Of a DNA stretch of 64,000 nucleotides, positions 38,566 to 49,313 are shown piece by piece. The notes below the pieces were generated by a model. The model did no database searches and was not told the DNA's origin. It saw only the letters and a program-made list of their open reading frames with translations. The position numbers and the translations under genes were made by a program. The DNA comes from Diprion similis (lineage: Eukaryota > Arthropoda > Insecta > Hymenoptera > Diprionidae): positions 16,952,031-17,016,030 of the forward strand of contig NC_060106.1 of assembly GCF_021155765.1 (NCBI RefSeq), given 5' to 3'. How positions within the stretch are numbered: the stretch's first letter is position 1; each line of letters opens with the position of its first letter.

Positions 38566-41500
38566 ATGGATACGAATGAGGTGAGGTTAGAATCGTGCAT
38601 CAAAACAGCGGATTGGGAAACGTTGTTAAGCATTCTCAAGCCCAAGTTCTTCCCCAGGGCTGAAAACGGGTATGTTTTGTAACAAGTCGTGCTAATGAGT
38701 CGTGAAATTTGAGACTACTTAGCAAAAATTGTATCATAACCTTAAACTTACTTTATTTTTCATCTCTCAATTTCAACCTTTGTGTGTTTTCCAGAAAATT
38801 GGTGAGTCCACTTATCGTCGCCAGGATATCTGATGCCCTGACAAACTCGACCAGAAATGTGCCTATGAGGGTAAAGATAATGCTGATAAAATGCTTGATG
38901 AATTCATGTGTGATCGGCTACACTCCAAAAGAGTATGATGCGCACGCATTAACGTCGGCGGAAAGTGAGGATTTTTATGCAGTCCTTGCGACGAATTACG
39001 CTAAGGTTTCCATTGGCCAATCAACAGATGAATACGGTTACCCTTTTCTTACTCATTTCCCTTACGATGGTGTGGCGAAGTGGGTTGCCGACTACGTTGC
39101 ACGATATTTATTAGATGTGAGAGAATTAGCTGAGGATGAACTGGAACTTCTCAGACTATGTGTACAGTTTCTATGTAATCTTTGTAAATATTCACCACCT
39201 GCAATTCAGGACGACCGCTTTAAAGAAGCAACGATGTAAGTCCTTGGATTATTTAGATGGGAGTCTGACAAAATTTTTGCCTGCATATGAACATGTGTAT
39301 TTTCATACAGGATGCTCATTCGGCACGATCATTTCCCAGTCTTGAGGGCAGCCTGTGCTTTCATTCATAACGTTCTCACTGTTTTTGAGAAAAACTATTA
39401 CTCTGAATCGACAAAGAACGAGTTAACTATATTGTTAATCAAGCCAGTCAAATTGGGAATTCCATCAGCAACCGATGCCTTGAAGTACTTATTGGAAAAT
39501 CCTGGGAGGCTACAAAACGTTTACGAAAAAATATTGATCGAAGACAGACTTTATTTGCTGGAATTTCTCCTGCAGGAATTACGTCACTCTGAGCTCAATC
39601 TTTCCCCGGAAGTTATATATTTTTTATCAGATCGCTTCAAAAGAAAGAGTGATTTGGTACTGAAAACGGTGAACTCGTATTTGGACGGCACTGAGCCAAT
39701 GGAAATCACAATACTTCTGGAAATACTTGGAGTTCTCACGTCGAAAACATCGTCTAGCAACAATCCTAGTAATCTTCAAGAGGATAAAAGCCTGCTTATC
39801 AACTGTATATGTGAGTATGCCTGATCACTGTCATTTATTGATAAGACAAGTTCGATCTCAACAGGATTGAATGAGATTTGTAATTTTTTCAGTCCTACTG
39901 AAGTCTTTGCACATGGTTGGCAAGGAATCTGACAATTTCTTCACGCCTGTGCAAAAACTCAGCGAGCTCGCACCGAGTGGAGAAAATTCTTCCGACCACA
40001 AAACCAACGATATCCAGTCTCATCCCGCTTTCGGATTCAAAGCTGGACTAATTCGAGTCATTGGAAACATGGTACACCAACATAAGGCCAATCAGGAGTT
40101 GGTGAGTAAAAGGAACTTGATTACTGAATCTTCTTTTTTTTAAATCAGGACTTGGTGAGTAAAAGGAACTTGATTACCGAATCTTCTTCTTTTAATTTCG
40201 GTATCACAGAGTCAATCAATGCAGATTCATTTTTTACCGACCATCGCTGTACGAGCTCATCAGCCGTCGGCCTTATCTGCTTTATCACTTGCTTATTCTC
40301 ATCGGTAATGCAGTAGTCTCGGGTCATCGATATTTTTGTTCTAACTTACAAAGTCAGCGACTCTCTATCTAACCGACAGTCGGTTAGCCCCGTCATTATT
40401 GTCGATACAGAGACGATATATTTCTATTTCTATAGTATCAAACCCTGTTAAAAGTCCAGATTAGAACCTAACATATTGAGAACCGCGAGTTTGAAATGCC
40501 GCAAAATTTTTCCACCACTGTAGTGCAGATCTACAATCAACAGGGTATGGAAATCGGTGGTGTTCGCGATGAAAAATCGATTTGTTTATCCTTTTATTGC
40601 GCTTGGTATCGAACAAAGAGAGAATTAAGTGCTTTAACCCAGCTATTCGACACGGTCATTAGTTACAATCCGATACTTCATTAGGAATTTACGGTACACC
40701 GTAGCACGATCGCAATGACGGCGGTAATTCATGGTATGTACGCTATACAGTGCAACTGCAACTTGGCTGTGTAAATGCTCACGACGCTCCGTCAGGTATG
40801 AATGTGATCGTACACGTAACGTACCGATCGATCGTTCTCAAGTTTCGGAGAACCGGTCAAGATTACTGCTAACCCATTCCCTCTCACATGCCCACATAGC
40901 TGTCCCTTAACAGTAGGTCACAGGCAATACATGTGCACGGATTTATGCGAGTGAATTCGGCAAGGTGAATTCCCAGATTTTAAGCACTGATCGAATTTGA
41001 ATTCATAGCTCAGCTATTCTTGCCATCATCTTAGGTACCTTGAAATGTTCCTCGATGACCAAGGAGTGCCAAAAATTATTCTACAGTCGAAATTAAATCG
41101 CAAGCGGCTTGGCAAAGCCGGCCATTTTGATTTTATGTGATTTATGAAAAGTGTTCGAATCTAGAACTATTTTTTTCTTTACAACACATGACGTGGATTT
41201 AACTTGATATTCTAGTGTTTCTTCGATAAGAAACCTAGGAACACGGTGGCAGTGTGTTGACATTTTTTTTAAACGTTCCTTGGAAATGTGGAAACGTCGC
41301 AAAAAAGGTCTCATCATTTTGCAACTGCTATTCTTGAATCCCTAAGGCTGATTTATCCCTGCGACAGAGCCGCTAGCTTGAGCGGTCAGTATCTTTACAA
41401 ATTTGTTGCAGCTTCGAGAAACTGACGGTATTCCGTTGCTCTTAGATTGTTGTAACATGGATGCAAGAAATCCACGTATCCTTGAAGAATCATCGGATTG

Positions 41501-41759
41501 GCGCATGATTTAAGATTCTTTTCTTTCTATTTTCCACTTGAATGACAAATTTTTCTTAACGCTTGAAAATTCAGTAATCATGCAGTGGACGATTCTTGCT
41601 ATGAGAAATGTCTGCGAGAATAATCAATCTAATCAAGACGTCGTTCGAGGGTTGAACAAAATCGGTGTGGCTGATAGCGCTGTTCTTCATGAAATGGGAT
41701 TAATTTTACACGACGAGGGAAAGCCTGGCAAAGCTGTTGGAATTGTTCCTTTAAAATGA
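38566..41759 (+). CDS. ATXN10: Ataxin-10 homologue
   Basis: Six exons with matching phases encode 500 residues (human about 475): 38,566-38,669; 38,795-39,235; 39,311-39,810; 39,893-40,101; 41,412-41,475; 41,575-41,759. All donors are GT and all acceptors AG. The N-terminal two thirds is helical, of armadillo-like character (RLCVQFLCNLCKYSPP, FPVLRAACAFIHNVL). The C-terminal Atx10 domain, about residues 395-490, is split over the last three exons: FGFKAGLIRVIGNMVHQHKANQEL, then LRETDGIPLLLDCCNMDARNP, then MQWTILAMRNVCENNQSNQ. Ataxin-10 is a cytoplasmic armadillo-type protein reported in vertebrates to act in cytokinesis, cilia and neuron survival; the insect role is less clear. Intron 4 is unusually long here (1,310 bases against 74-125 for the others) and begins with a duplicated splice donor (see the 53-bp repeat). 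Confidence 0.93.
40091..40196 (+). repeat. 53-bp tandem duplication carrying a splice donor
   Basis: Two adjacent 53-base copies (40,091-40,143 and 40,144-40,196) differ at about four positions. Each contains the last bases of ataxin-10 exon 4 and its GTGAGT donor, so donors stand at 40,102 and 40,155. The first keeps the known protein. Use of the second would add 53 bases and bring an in-frame TAA after 13 extra residues. Confidence 0.9.
40145..40684. other. Two divergent short open frames inside ataxin-10 intron 4
   Basis: A minus-strand frame of 60 residues (40,327-40,145, starting MTRDYCITDENKQVIKQIRP) and a plus-strand frame of 62 residues (40,496-40,684, starting MPQNFSTTVVQIYNQQGMEI) diverge from a 170-base gap. 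That gap contains a perfect 9-base palindrome around one base (CTAACCGAC-A-GTCGGTTAG, 40,369-40,387). Both peptides are of mixed, protein-like composition but match no family I know. The minus frame ends inside the 53-bp duplication. A nested gene, a decayed insertion or chance are all possible. Confidence 0.2.
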
Positions 41760-41819
41760 AGCTAACTTGTTGTTTAAGTTTGAGGTAACTTGAACAACTG
41801 CGATATATAAGTATAAGTA

Positions 41820-41825
41820 AATAAA
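41820..41825 (+). terminator. Poly(A) signal of ataxin-10 gene
   Basis: AATAAA lies 61 bases after the stop codon. It is a good position for cleavage near 41.84 kb. A further AATAAA occurs near 42.08 kb and could serve a longer 3' end. Confidence 0.7.
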
Positions 41826-43439
41826 TACATTCATCTGTAAAAAAATATTGCACAAGTCCTATTGTATAATGATCCGGTAATCCCCTCAATTCTAACACAT
41901 TATCTAATGATGAATTTCTAAGTTGTGATGATTTAATCACCGGTTTCGATCCTCTCGAGCTGTCAATATAGTATATGATGACTGATACAGGAAATCATCG
42001 ATCGCGAAACAGTTTATACGTCGCGGCATATATAATATTAATGGATAAGACGTGTAATATACATATATTTAGTGTGTATGAATAAATCGATCGTAAACAT
42101 GTCTCTGGAGTATAATTCTTGATTGCAAAATATCGTTACACCTATAATTCGGCAATTATATCAATCACACATTCGCCCAGCGATGTATAATCGCGCGAAA
42201 TGTGTTTTTCACACCATATATGCGGATCTACAATATACGAAACGTGTATAATGAGAGTTACGTAAGATTTTTATGTGTAGTATAAGTATTTTTAACGGTA
42301 CAAGTTTCTTTCGGCTGATTTATGATTAGAAATTATTTCTACAAGCTTGTGTGTCTACAAGGAGGCAGAAAATCACTCGGAACTATCGTGCTACAAATCT
42401 TTGTCATTTCTGTTAGCCTGTCGATTTATTCCCCCCCCCCCCCCCCCCCCCCGTCATTTTCTAACGTCGCGTCACACACGCATAACTCCAAAGTTGAGGA
42501 ACTAATTCAAGAAGATATATCGAAACTGAGATGAGAACCGCGAAGAAAAAGAAACACGAGAAGAGGAAGCGGTCGACAGGTAGAATAATAATTTTCAATC
42601 GGTGAAACATCGGAAGCTATATGAGGAAATAAATAAAGAAATTAAAATGATAAAGAAATAGGGAAAAATTGAGTAAATATAAAGGAGGGAAAAATGTTAC
42701 TTTTTCATTCGCCGTTTATCGCCTCATAAATATCTCGGACTTGAAATATTAGAAGTGGAAATTATACGGTATATTTCGTTTACTGCAGCGGGAAAGAGTT
42801 ATTCCTCCTATAATAAATTCAATTCCCAACTCTGTGGCTGTATCATCGCGTGGCTAAAGCAGCAGCAACTCGGCTCTTCGGGTACGACGAAATCAGATAT
42901 TACATTCTTAATACACCGAAGCAACGTGAATTCACGAGCTCGAGTTGCCTATATAGTTAGACATACAATCGACTCACATCTAGACGTGTACAAGTTTCGC
43001 CAACTTTCAGCTCATCTCATTGTCAGATCGCGTATTACGTGCACACATATCTGCAGCAGAATTTTATTTTTCTCCACGAAAGGTGAGTACATGCAGCTAT
43101 ACAATAAGCAATAAGTATACTTACACAAGAAGCGGTTCTAATGCAACGTGTAACGCGGTTTATATGCCTACCGTTCTCTCTAATCGGCATCGCAAATCGG
43201 CTTAAACTGACGGTGCTTTATGTTCTAGGTTCTAGTCCAGTAGACCAAAGCCTCGTGCGCTCGGATAAACGCTCCTCATCGATTCGCCAAGAAGGAAGGA
43301 ACGTGTTTTATGCCTTGTGTTTCTCTTAAAATGCCGCATTTGTTATGTGTAACAGTGTTTCCATATTTGGCAGGATATCGTGAGAAAGTTGCAAATGTTG
43401 TTACAGGCAGCCAAAGTTCTTTTTCACGTGTCGATTATT
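41826..43439. other. Intergenic region between ataxin-10 and the receptor cluster
   Basis: This is AT-rich. It contains the C-homopolymer at 42,431-42,452. The open frames at 42.3-43.5 kb are short, have no domain and partly use near-cognate starts. I see no gene. Confidence 0.5.
42431..42452. repeat. C homopolymer, 22 bases
   Basis: An uninterrupted run of 22 C on the plus strand sits in AT-rich surroundings. Long C/G homopolymers are rare in insect DNA and prone to length error in sequencing. Confidence 0.9.
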
Positions 43440-44045
43440 TTTGCACTTACCAAATACTCTATGACTCCTCATACCGTGGCGTAAGAAACCAAATGTTCCA
43501 CTATCTCTAGTCAGAGAAGTTTACTTGAATTTGTAACTGATATTACATTTTCTTTAAAATGAATGAATGTTTTTTTTTTTTATCAGTTATTTTCAGCTGA
43601 TCAGAAATAGAAGAGAATTCGGTAGCGTCCTTAATACTCATAGAGTTATTATCTGTTCAGGGTATCTCAGCTCTCTATTATTACTAATTCTTCTCATTCC
43701 ATGAATTATTTATTGGCTGAAAGTGTATTAAAAGCAATCGTGGAATCGATTACACTGTCTTTACTCGATGGACGTATAATCAGAAAAAAACTAATCCGGG
43801 CTACAAAGCTTCATTATCCAGCCACGAAAGTGTTGGGGATTATTAATTCAGTAGCAAGCAAGCACGATTTTCCATACGTCGTTTGTATATGAATTAATTT
43901 GACGTTACTAGATGAACAATAAATAATAAAAAAAATACGTCATTAACGTGCAGAATTCTTTGATTCAGACACCAAACTGGAAAAGTGTTTGTGAAAAAGA
44001 AGTTCGACCAGAAAAACTACACTGCTGCAAGTTAGCAGAAGAACA
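43440..44045. repeat. Segmental duplication, copy A (receptor gene 1 3' end and flank)
   Basis: The stretch runs from about 43,440 through the stop codon and into the last coding exon of the first receptor gene. It matches 48,712-49,207 at clearly high identity. Examples are GAATTATTTAT..GCTGAAAGTGTATTA and TACGTCATTAACGTG. Copy A has about 100 extra bases near 43.55-43.65 kb that copy B lacks. The match stops abruptly inside the receptor's last exon, at the third transmembrane segment. Confidence 0.85.
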
Positions 44046-45941
44046 TGAAGGCAGAATAATCCTCGAACATGCAACATTGAAATTTTAATCGGCGTCCCGT
44101 CACCGAACTTTCCGTCCGGAGCTGGCTTAAGAGTGTATTGATTGAACCAATACAAGTTAAAACCACTTTCAACTGCTTGGGAAGCGTACCGAAGCACCCC
44201 GACTGCCAACGGCGATCCTCTTCTCATGACGATTGGAGCATGGAGGGTGAAGGCTTTATCTTTCAACATGTGAAGGTGGCGGTGAGGCTCGTCTGAAAGC
44301 AAAAGTAATTTGTTTCATGAATCGATGAGATAAATTGCCTCACAACCAATATTTCTTATAATCGCAAGTGAATATAGCACCAATGTGATCCGAGTTATGT
44401 GTGTAGAGAGTAGAGGTGTAAACATGACTAAAACCGCGCTTCTTGCGGAGATTATAGACCACGTCGTCATAATTCCAGATTTTGTATCGATCGTAAATTT
44501 GCTTCATTATGGGATCTGACTGGTCGTTGTAAATTACTCGTTCCAACTCTTGTCCGCCAAATTCGTTACCGGTAGCGAGCATCTCTTCGAGGGTGTTTAT
44601 AACGCGCTTCTCGTTTGGATTTGTCAAGAAACCGACCAAGCCACAGTTATACGATGCGGTTATCAGGTATGAGTAGCAGATCCAGATCCCAGCCAAATAT
44701 CTCGCAAAGTTGGTGCTCGGCAGACTTCTGCCAGTGCCAAGAAACATCCCGAGGGATTCGATAGCGTCCAACTTGTCAGACTTCGTCTTCCGTCTGTGGT
44801 ATCTGTTTGCCACAAGGACCAGGCCAGAAAAGAATATAAAAGTGCAGCCTGTGTACGCCCACACTTGGCTAGTCAAAGGCCAGATCAAGTTTTTCCAGGA
44901 AACCTTCAAATCGCCGTTGGTATAGCCGAAAGCGCGCGTCTCCTCCATATATCCTGACGTGAATTGGAGATATTCTGTTCGATTAGGGTCGGGAATATTT
45001 CCTGATACCGAGAACAGTGACTCGCCTCGTTCAATCTGCAGATGCAAATCCTTCGAATAACGATTGCTGCTGGGGAAAAAGCTCCGCACCTTACCGAAAG
45101 AAAGTGCACATGTTTTTCTTACCTGATCGTAAGCTGCTTTCAATGTTTTAGCTTCCTCCGGTAATAAATGCAGCACCATGTTCATTTTTTCAGCGATAAT
45201 GTACGCCAATTTTCCTCCGACACCACCTATCACCGTCTCTCCCGTTTTTGTGATCTCCTTTTTACCCTGAAGCAACGCAGCCATCTGCAAGTGGTAAGAA
45301 TAGTTGTGCACGCACCCCCTTACATCCAACATCTTTTCCGGAAACAATTCAGCGTTTTTCTTAAAACCGTTTTCAGTGCAGACATCTAAGACCTCAAGTT
45401 CGCCGGCTCGACAGTTTTTTGCGAACGGAAAGTACGTCATGACGAGAATTTCCGCTCTGCAAGGCACCAGGTAAACAACTCGCGTTTTATCCAGATTCCA
45501 CATTGCCTTTGAAGTCCCGGTCGAGGATCCTCTGATTTCATCCACATCCGCGAAGCTTTTCCGTAATTTTATTACGATATTGGCGTAGGTATCCACTCGA
45601 TGGATATTAATTGAGCTTAAAGTTTCATTCAAGCTCTCAAAGTTGTCTGTGTAAAGTATCACGTTAGAAAAACCCGAGAGGGTAGTTTTACTTGTTGATT
45701 TCAGAAATCTCCAAGAGACGTTTGAGTTTCCTTCAAAAAATGTGTCGGTTACTACTTCGTCGTGATCGAAAATTATTACGAAATTTTTACTCTCCCAATT
45801 CGTGGTATCCAACAAGGTCTTCAAGCATTTTATACCAATCTCGTTATCATTCGTCGTCCCATTTTCCTGCCCTATCATCGAACCATATGCACATTGATTG
45901 AATACCGATAAAAATAACGCACAGCACCCGATTAACCGCAT
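43943..45941 (-). CDS. Ionotropic receptor-like protein 1
   Basis: Three exons on the minus strand, 45,941-45,123, 45,035-44,381 and 44,292-43,943, encode 607 residues. A signal peptide covers about residues 1-20; I chose the inner Met because it starts this peptide directly. A divergent extracellular region and half of the ligand-binding lobe follow (VGGKLAYIIAEKMNMVLHLL near 245-265). M1 is at about 324-349. The pore loop and M2 are at about 373-410, ending SYNCGLVGFLTNP, which replaces the SYTANLAAFLT of glutamate receptors. The second lobe (FGGQELERVIYND) precedes M3 at about 570-591. This is the layout of insect ionotropic receptors, ligand-gated cation channels of sensory neurons. I cannot name the subfamily or ligand. 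Intron 1 is 87 bases, in frame and stop-free, so its retention would add 29 residues. The exon phases equal those of the neighbouring gene. Confidence 0.85.
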
Positions 45942-46464
45942 ATTTTCACTCCTGACTGTGAGCAGAATACGTAACAAATGAAGTTTTTGAAGGAAAGTAC
46001 TTCGATACCTTTCAGTAACCGTGTATTAAAATATGACTGAGTAAACATTTCACGTCAATCAGTATTATTTATTTATTTGTTTTAAAAGCATAGACCAAAC
46101 AAACAAAATCACGTGAAATCGATAGGCGCCCATTTTGCCTGAAGTGCTGCTCAGTTTATTTACTTATTCTCCCACAGGGTTTCGTAAAAAATATTGATTT
46201 CAATAACTGGACTTTCTCAGGTGGACTTTCCATGCTTACAACTGAGTGATCAAAATGTCGAACTTTCAAGTGTATAAGTGAATAGATAGAAGCCAGAGTC
46301 AAGCAATTATTAATAAAATATCCAAATTTCACCTGAAATAATCGAAAAAATCCGTGGATGAAAGTTCAGGAGTTGAAACAGATTCAATAATTAGAACACC
46401 CATTTTAGATTTATTGTACGCATTTCATTGATGATGTTTATAAATGAATCTGACTGAAAAAAAT
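45942..46464. other. Spacer between the two receptor genes
   Basis: This 523-base AT-rich spacer should hold the promoter of receptor gene 1 and the 3' end of receptor gene 2. The ORF of gene 1 can be extended 12 codons upstream into it (to 45,977), but the inner Met gives a clean signal peptide. Confidence 0.5.
46410..46415 (-). terminator. Poly(A) signal of receptor gene 2
   Basis: The plus strand reads TTTATT, i.e. AATAAA on the minus strand, 50 bases beyond the stop codon of receptor gene 2. That is a typical distance. Confidence 0.5.
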
Positions 46465-48507
46465 TCAACTGTTCGTCAATAATCGAAAAGCAGCTCGCCC
46501 CGAATACCGTTTGCGAACAACAAGTTCTCCGATAAAAACCACGCAGCTCAAAATTATTCCGGCAATATAAAAATAAAAAATCCCTCGCAGATGCGATATG
46601 GAAATAGGAGACACAGCCTTGTCATAGATCTTTGTATGACTCGAATTACGAGTGTACCAATTGAGCCAGTAGTTGTTCAGGCCCCCCTGAATCGCTTGCC
46701 ACGCATAACGCCGCAAAGGAATCGCGAAAGGCGATCCGCGTCTCGTGAAGATTGGAACGTGAAATGTGAAGGCTTTTTCCGTCAACATACGAAGCGGTTC
46801 ACTGCGCTGACCTGCAAAAATTAAAGGAATTTTCTCCGATAAATTCGACGATCAGGTTCATTCCAAACGACAATAACCGATAATTTTTATCACGATTAAA
46901 TGACGAATGTACATACCGGCGAAATTACTGTTGAACGCGTAGACTGATGAGGTAAAAACGCCAGTAGCTCCCTGTTTTTTCAAAAAGGTACGCCTGGCTT
47001 CGCTTGTCGACCAGATCTGAAATCTATTGTAAATCTCCATCATCACAGGGTCCGATTCGTCGTGATAAAACTCCCTTTGGAATTTGTCACCGCCAAAAAT
47101 CATGCCGTCGGCAAGTAACTCTTCGAGCGTGTTAACAACGCCCTTTTCTTTCGGAGTGGTGAGAAAACTGACCAACCCGCTGTTGTACGCCACGTTTATC
47201 ACGTAGGAGTAGAGTATCCACATCCCGAATAAACTTCTCCCGTAATTGCTTCGCGGCGACGTTCGGGAGTTGCCAAAAAAAATTCCAAAGACGTCGAGTA
47301 GTCCCAATTTATCGGGGACGATTTTTCGCCGGAAACATCGATTCGCTACCATGACTAAAACGTAAAATAGCACGAGGCTCCATTGCACACATATCCACAC
47401 TGGAATGGATAATGGCCACACGAAATTCTCCCAGGGTAGTTCGAAACCAGGACTAATATAGCCGAAAGCGAGCGACTCTTCCATATACGCGGAAGTCGGG
47501 TCAAGAATTTCTAGTTGACAAGGTACTGGAACGTTTCCGGAGAACCAGAAATGCGTCTTGCCCTCTCCTATCTGCGGACATTAAGTATCAAAAATTCGTT
47601 TTTACTTCCTGTGGTCAAACCTAATTGGACTGATTGCGAGTGTTCGTTAAATTACCTCATTCACCAGCAAAACCCAACTGTCCGATTCATAGCGTAATAA
47701 ATTTAGTTTCATGTTCATTTTTTCGGCAATAATGGTCATCAGTCGACCACCAACGCCACCTAATATCATTTCTCCTGTTTTACCGACTTCGATTCGGAGC
47801 TGAAGTTGTGTGGCGTTTTCGGGAATCGCTGAAAAATTCTGGACGCAATCGTGAACGTTCAACATTTTCTCTGGAAATAATTCAGCTCCGTATGCAAAGT
47901 CATTTTCCCTCCAGATATCCAAGACTTCGAGATCCCCAACTTCGCAGTTTCTGACAAACGGAAAGTACGTCATCACCATAACGTTTTCTTTGCAAGGCAC
48001 CAGATAAACAACGCGAGTCTTATCCAAGCTCCACATCACTGCCGGGATTTTTGCCGAAGCCTTTCTGATGTCAGCCAAATTTGCAAAGTTCTCCGCCACG
48101 ATAATCACGTACTTGGCACGACAATCCATTCCTCGGATATCAATTAGGGCTAAAGTTTCGTCCAGACTATCAAAGCTGTTCGTGTACAGAACCACGTCCG
48201 AAAAACCTGTCAAGGTGATACTTCTTTTTGCGGAGTATAGCTTCCACGCAAAGTTCGGATATCGTTTGAAGAAATCATTTCCCAGTCCGTCCATCGCGTT
48301 GGTTATTATTAAGAAATCTTGTCGCACCCAATCCGTAGTAGACATCAACGCTTCGAAACATTGCAAAACATTGCTACTGACATTTTCGTTAAATGTTTTC
48401 ACCGCTAGTGCAGAATCACCGGAACAACGAATTGAGAGTAAAGATAGTAATGTGTAAATGGCAAGTATAAACTGCATAGCGACTCTTGCTAATTTAGATC
48501 TACGCAC
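46465..48507 (-). CDS. Ionotropic receptor-like protein 2
   Basis: Three exons on the minus strand, 48,507-47,656, 47,571-46,917 and 46,811-46,465, encode 617 residues. The introns are 84 and 105 bases. A signal peptide spans about residues 1-30 from the first Met; a second Met ten codons on would give a shorter one. Ligand-lobe sequence includes LGGVGGRLMTIIAEKMNMKL. M1 is at about 335-360, the pore and M2 at about 384-421 ending AYNSGLVSFLTTP, the second lobe has FGGDKFQREFYHDESDP, and M3 is at about 579-601. The middle exon has exactly the length (655 bases) and phases of that in receptor gene 1. The products share long blocks (KTRVVYLVPC, MTYFPF, LFPEKML), so they are tandem paralogues. 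Both lack an obvious glutamate-binding Arg in the first lobe, as is normal for divergent tuning receptors. Ligand and tissue are unknown. Confidence 0.85.
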
Positions 48508-48711
48508 TTCCGTCCTCGGTGCAGTACAAGAAACAACTATACCATCTCATCAACATGTTACTAATTAAATGCCGGAAAATATGGTCGATTAAGGAAAACA
48601 TTGGCTTTTCGTTTGCGCATAAGGCATAATGAATAATCCTGTCAACTTGTCGAATCCATCAAAATGAGCCGAATGTTATATGATTTTGCGAATACGATAA
48701 GTGTTGATAAA
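48508..48711. other. Upstream region of receptor gene 2
   Basis: This AT-rich 204-base stretch between receptor gene 2 and the duplicated flank should contain its promoter. No TATA box and initiator pair with clear spacing was found. Confidence 0.35.
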
Positions 48712-49207
48712 TGTTTATGACTTCTCATACCGTTGTACAATAAACAAATTGTTCCACCTTTAGTCTTTAGTCAAAAATGAAACTGTCACGCTTTGAATTT
48801 TTACTTAAATTTGTAACTGTAATTTATTATTTGTTCAGGGTATCTTAGCTCTCTATCATTCCTAATTCTTTTCACCCTATGAATTATTTATCTGCTGAAA
48901 GTGTATTACAAGCAATCGTGAAATCAATTACACTGCTTTTACCTGATGAATGTACAATCGAAAAAAAATCATTCGGGCTACAACGCTCCATTAACTATAG
49001 CTACGAAAAGTTTTGGGGATTATTAATTCAATACGAGCAAGCACTAAGTTCCATACGTCGTTCACATATCAATGAAGTTGACGTTACTATTAAAAAATGA
49101 ATAAAAAATACGTCATTAACGTGTAAAATATTCTGATCCAGAAACCGGACTAGAAAAATGCTTGTGAAAAAGAAGTTCGACCAGGAAAACTACACTGCTG
49201 CAAGTTA
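48712..49207. repeat. Segmental duplication, copy B
   Basis: This copy matches 43,440-44,045: the 3' flank and the last part of the final exon of receptor gene 1. It lacks about 100 bases present in copy A. It sits one receptor unit (about 5.2 kb) away and ends at the same place inside the coding exon, where homology stops. Confidence 0.85.
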
Positions 49208-49208
49208 A
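49116..49208 (-). pseudogene. Truncated third ionotropic receptor copy
   Basis: The minus strand reads LTCSSVVFLVELLFHKHFSS and then a tail and stop, nearly the same as the C-terminus of receptor gene 1 (third transmembrane segment to the end). Upstream of about 49,208 the similarity ends. No M1, pore or ligand lobe is found within the following 2 kb. It is therefore the 3' stump of a third tandem receptor gene whose body has been deleted or never copied. The open frame can be read further upstream to 49,313, but that part is unrelated AT-rich sequence. Confidence 0.8.
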
Positions 49209-49313
49209 CAGGATGGATGACGAAACAGAAAAAGTGAGTATGAAAATAATAAATAAGTTATCATTATTTAATTTTTCTTTTTTTTCTACCGGGCATTCTG
49301 TACCTCGTCCCAA

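Noticed and set aside
41093..41317. 74-codon minus-strand frame in ataxin-10 intron 4
   Set aside because: No domain, and a GGCTTTGCC inverted motif at its end suggests chance or repeat sequence.
43701..43892. 63-codon forward frame in the flank of receptor gene 1, matched by a 73-codon frame at 48,879-49,100
   Set aside because: Both lie in the duplicated flank. The peptides agree for about 30 residues, then differ by a frameshift, so there is no sign of selection on the protein.
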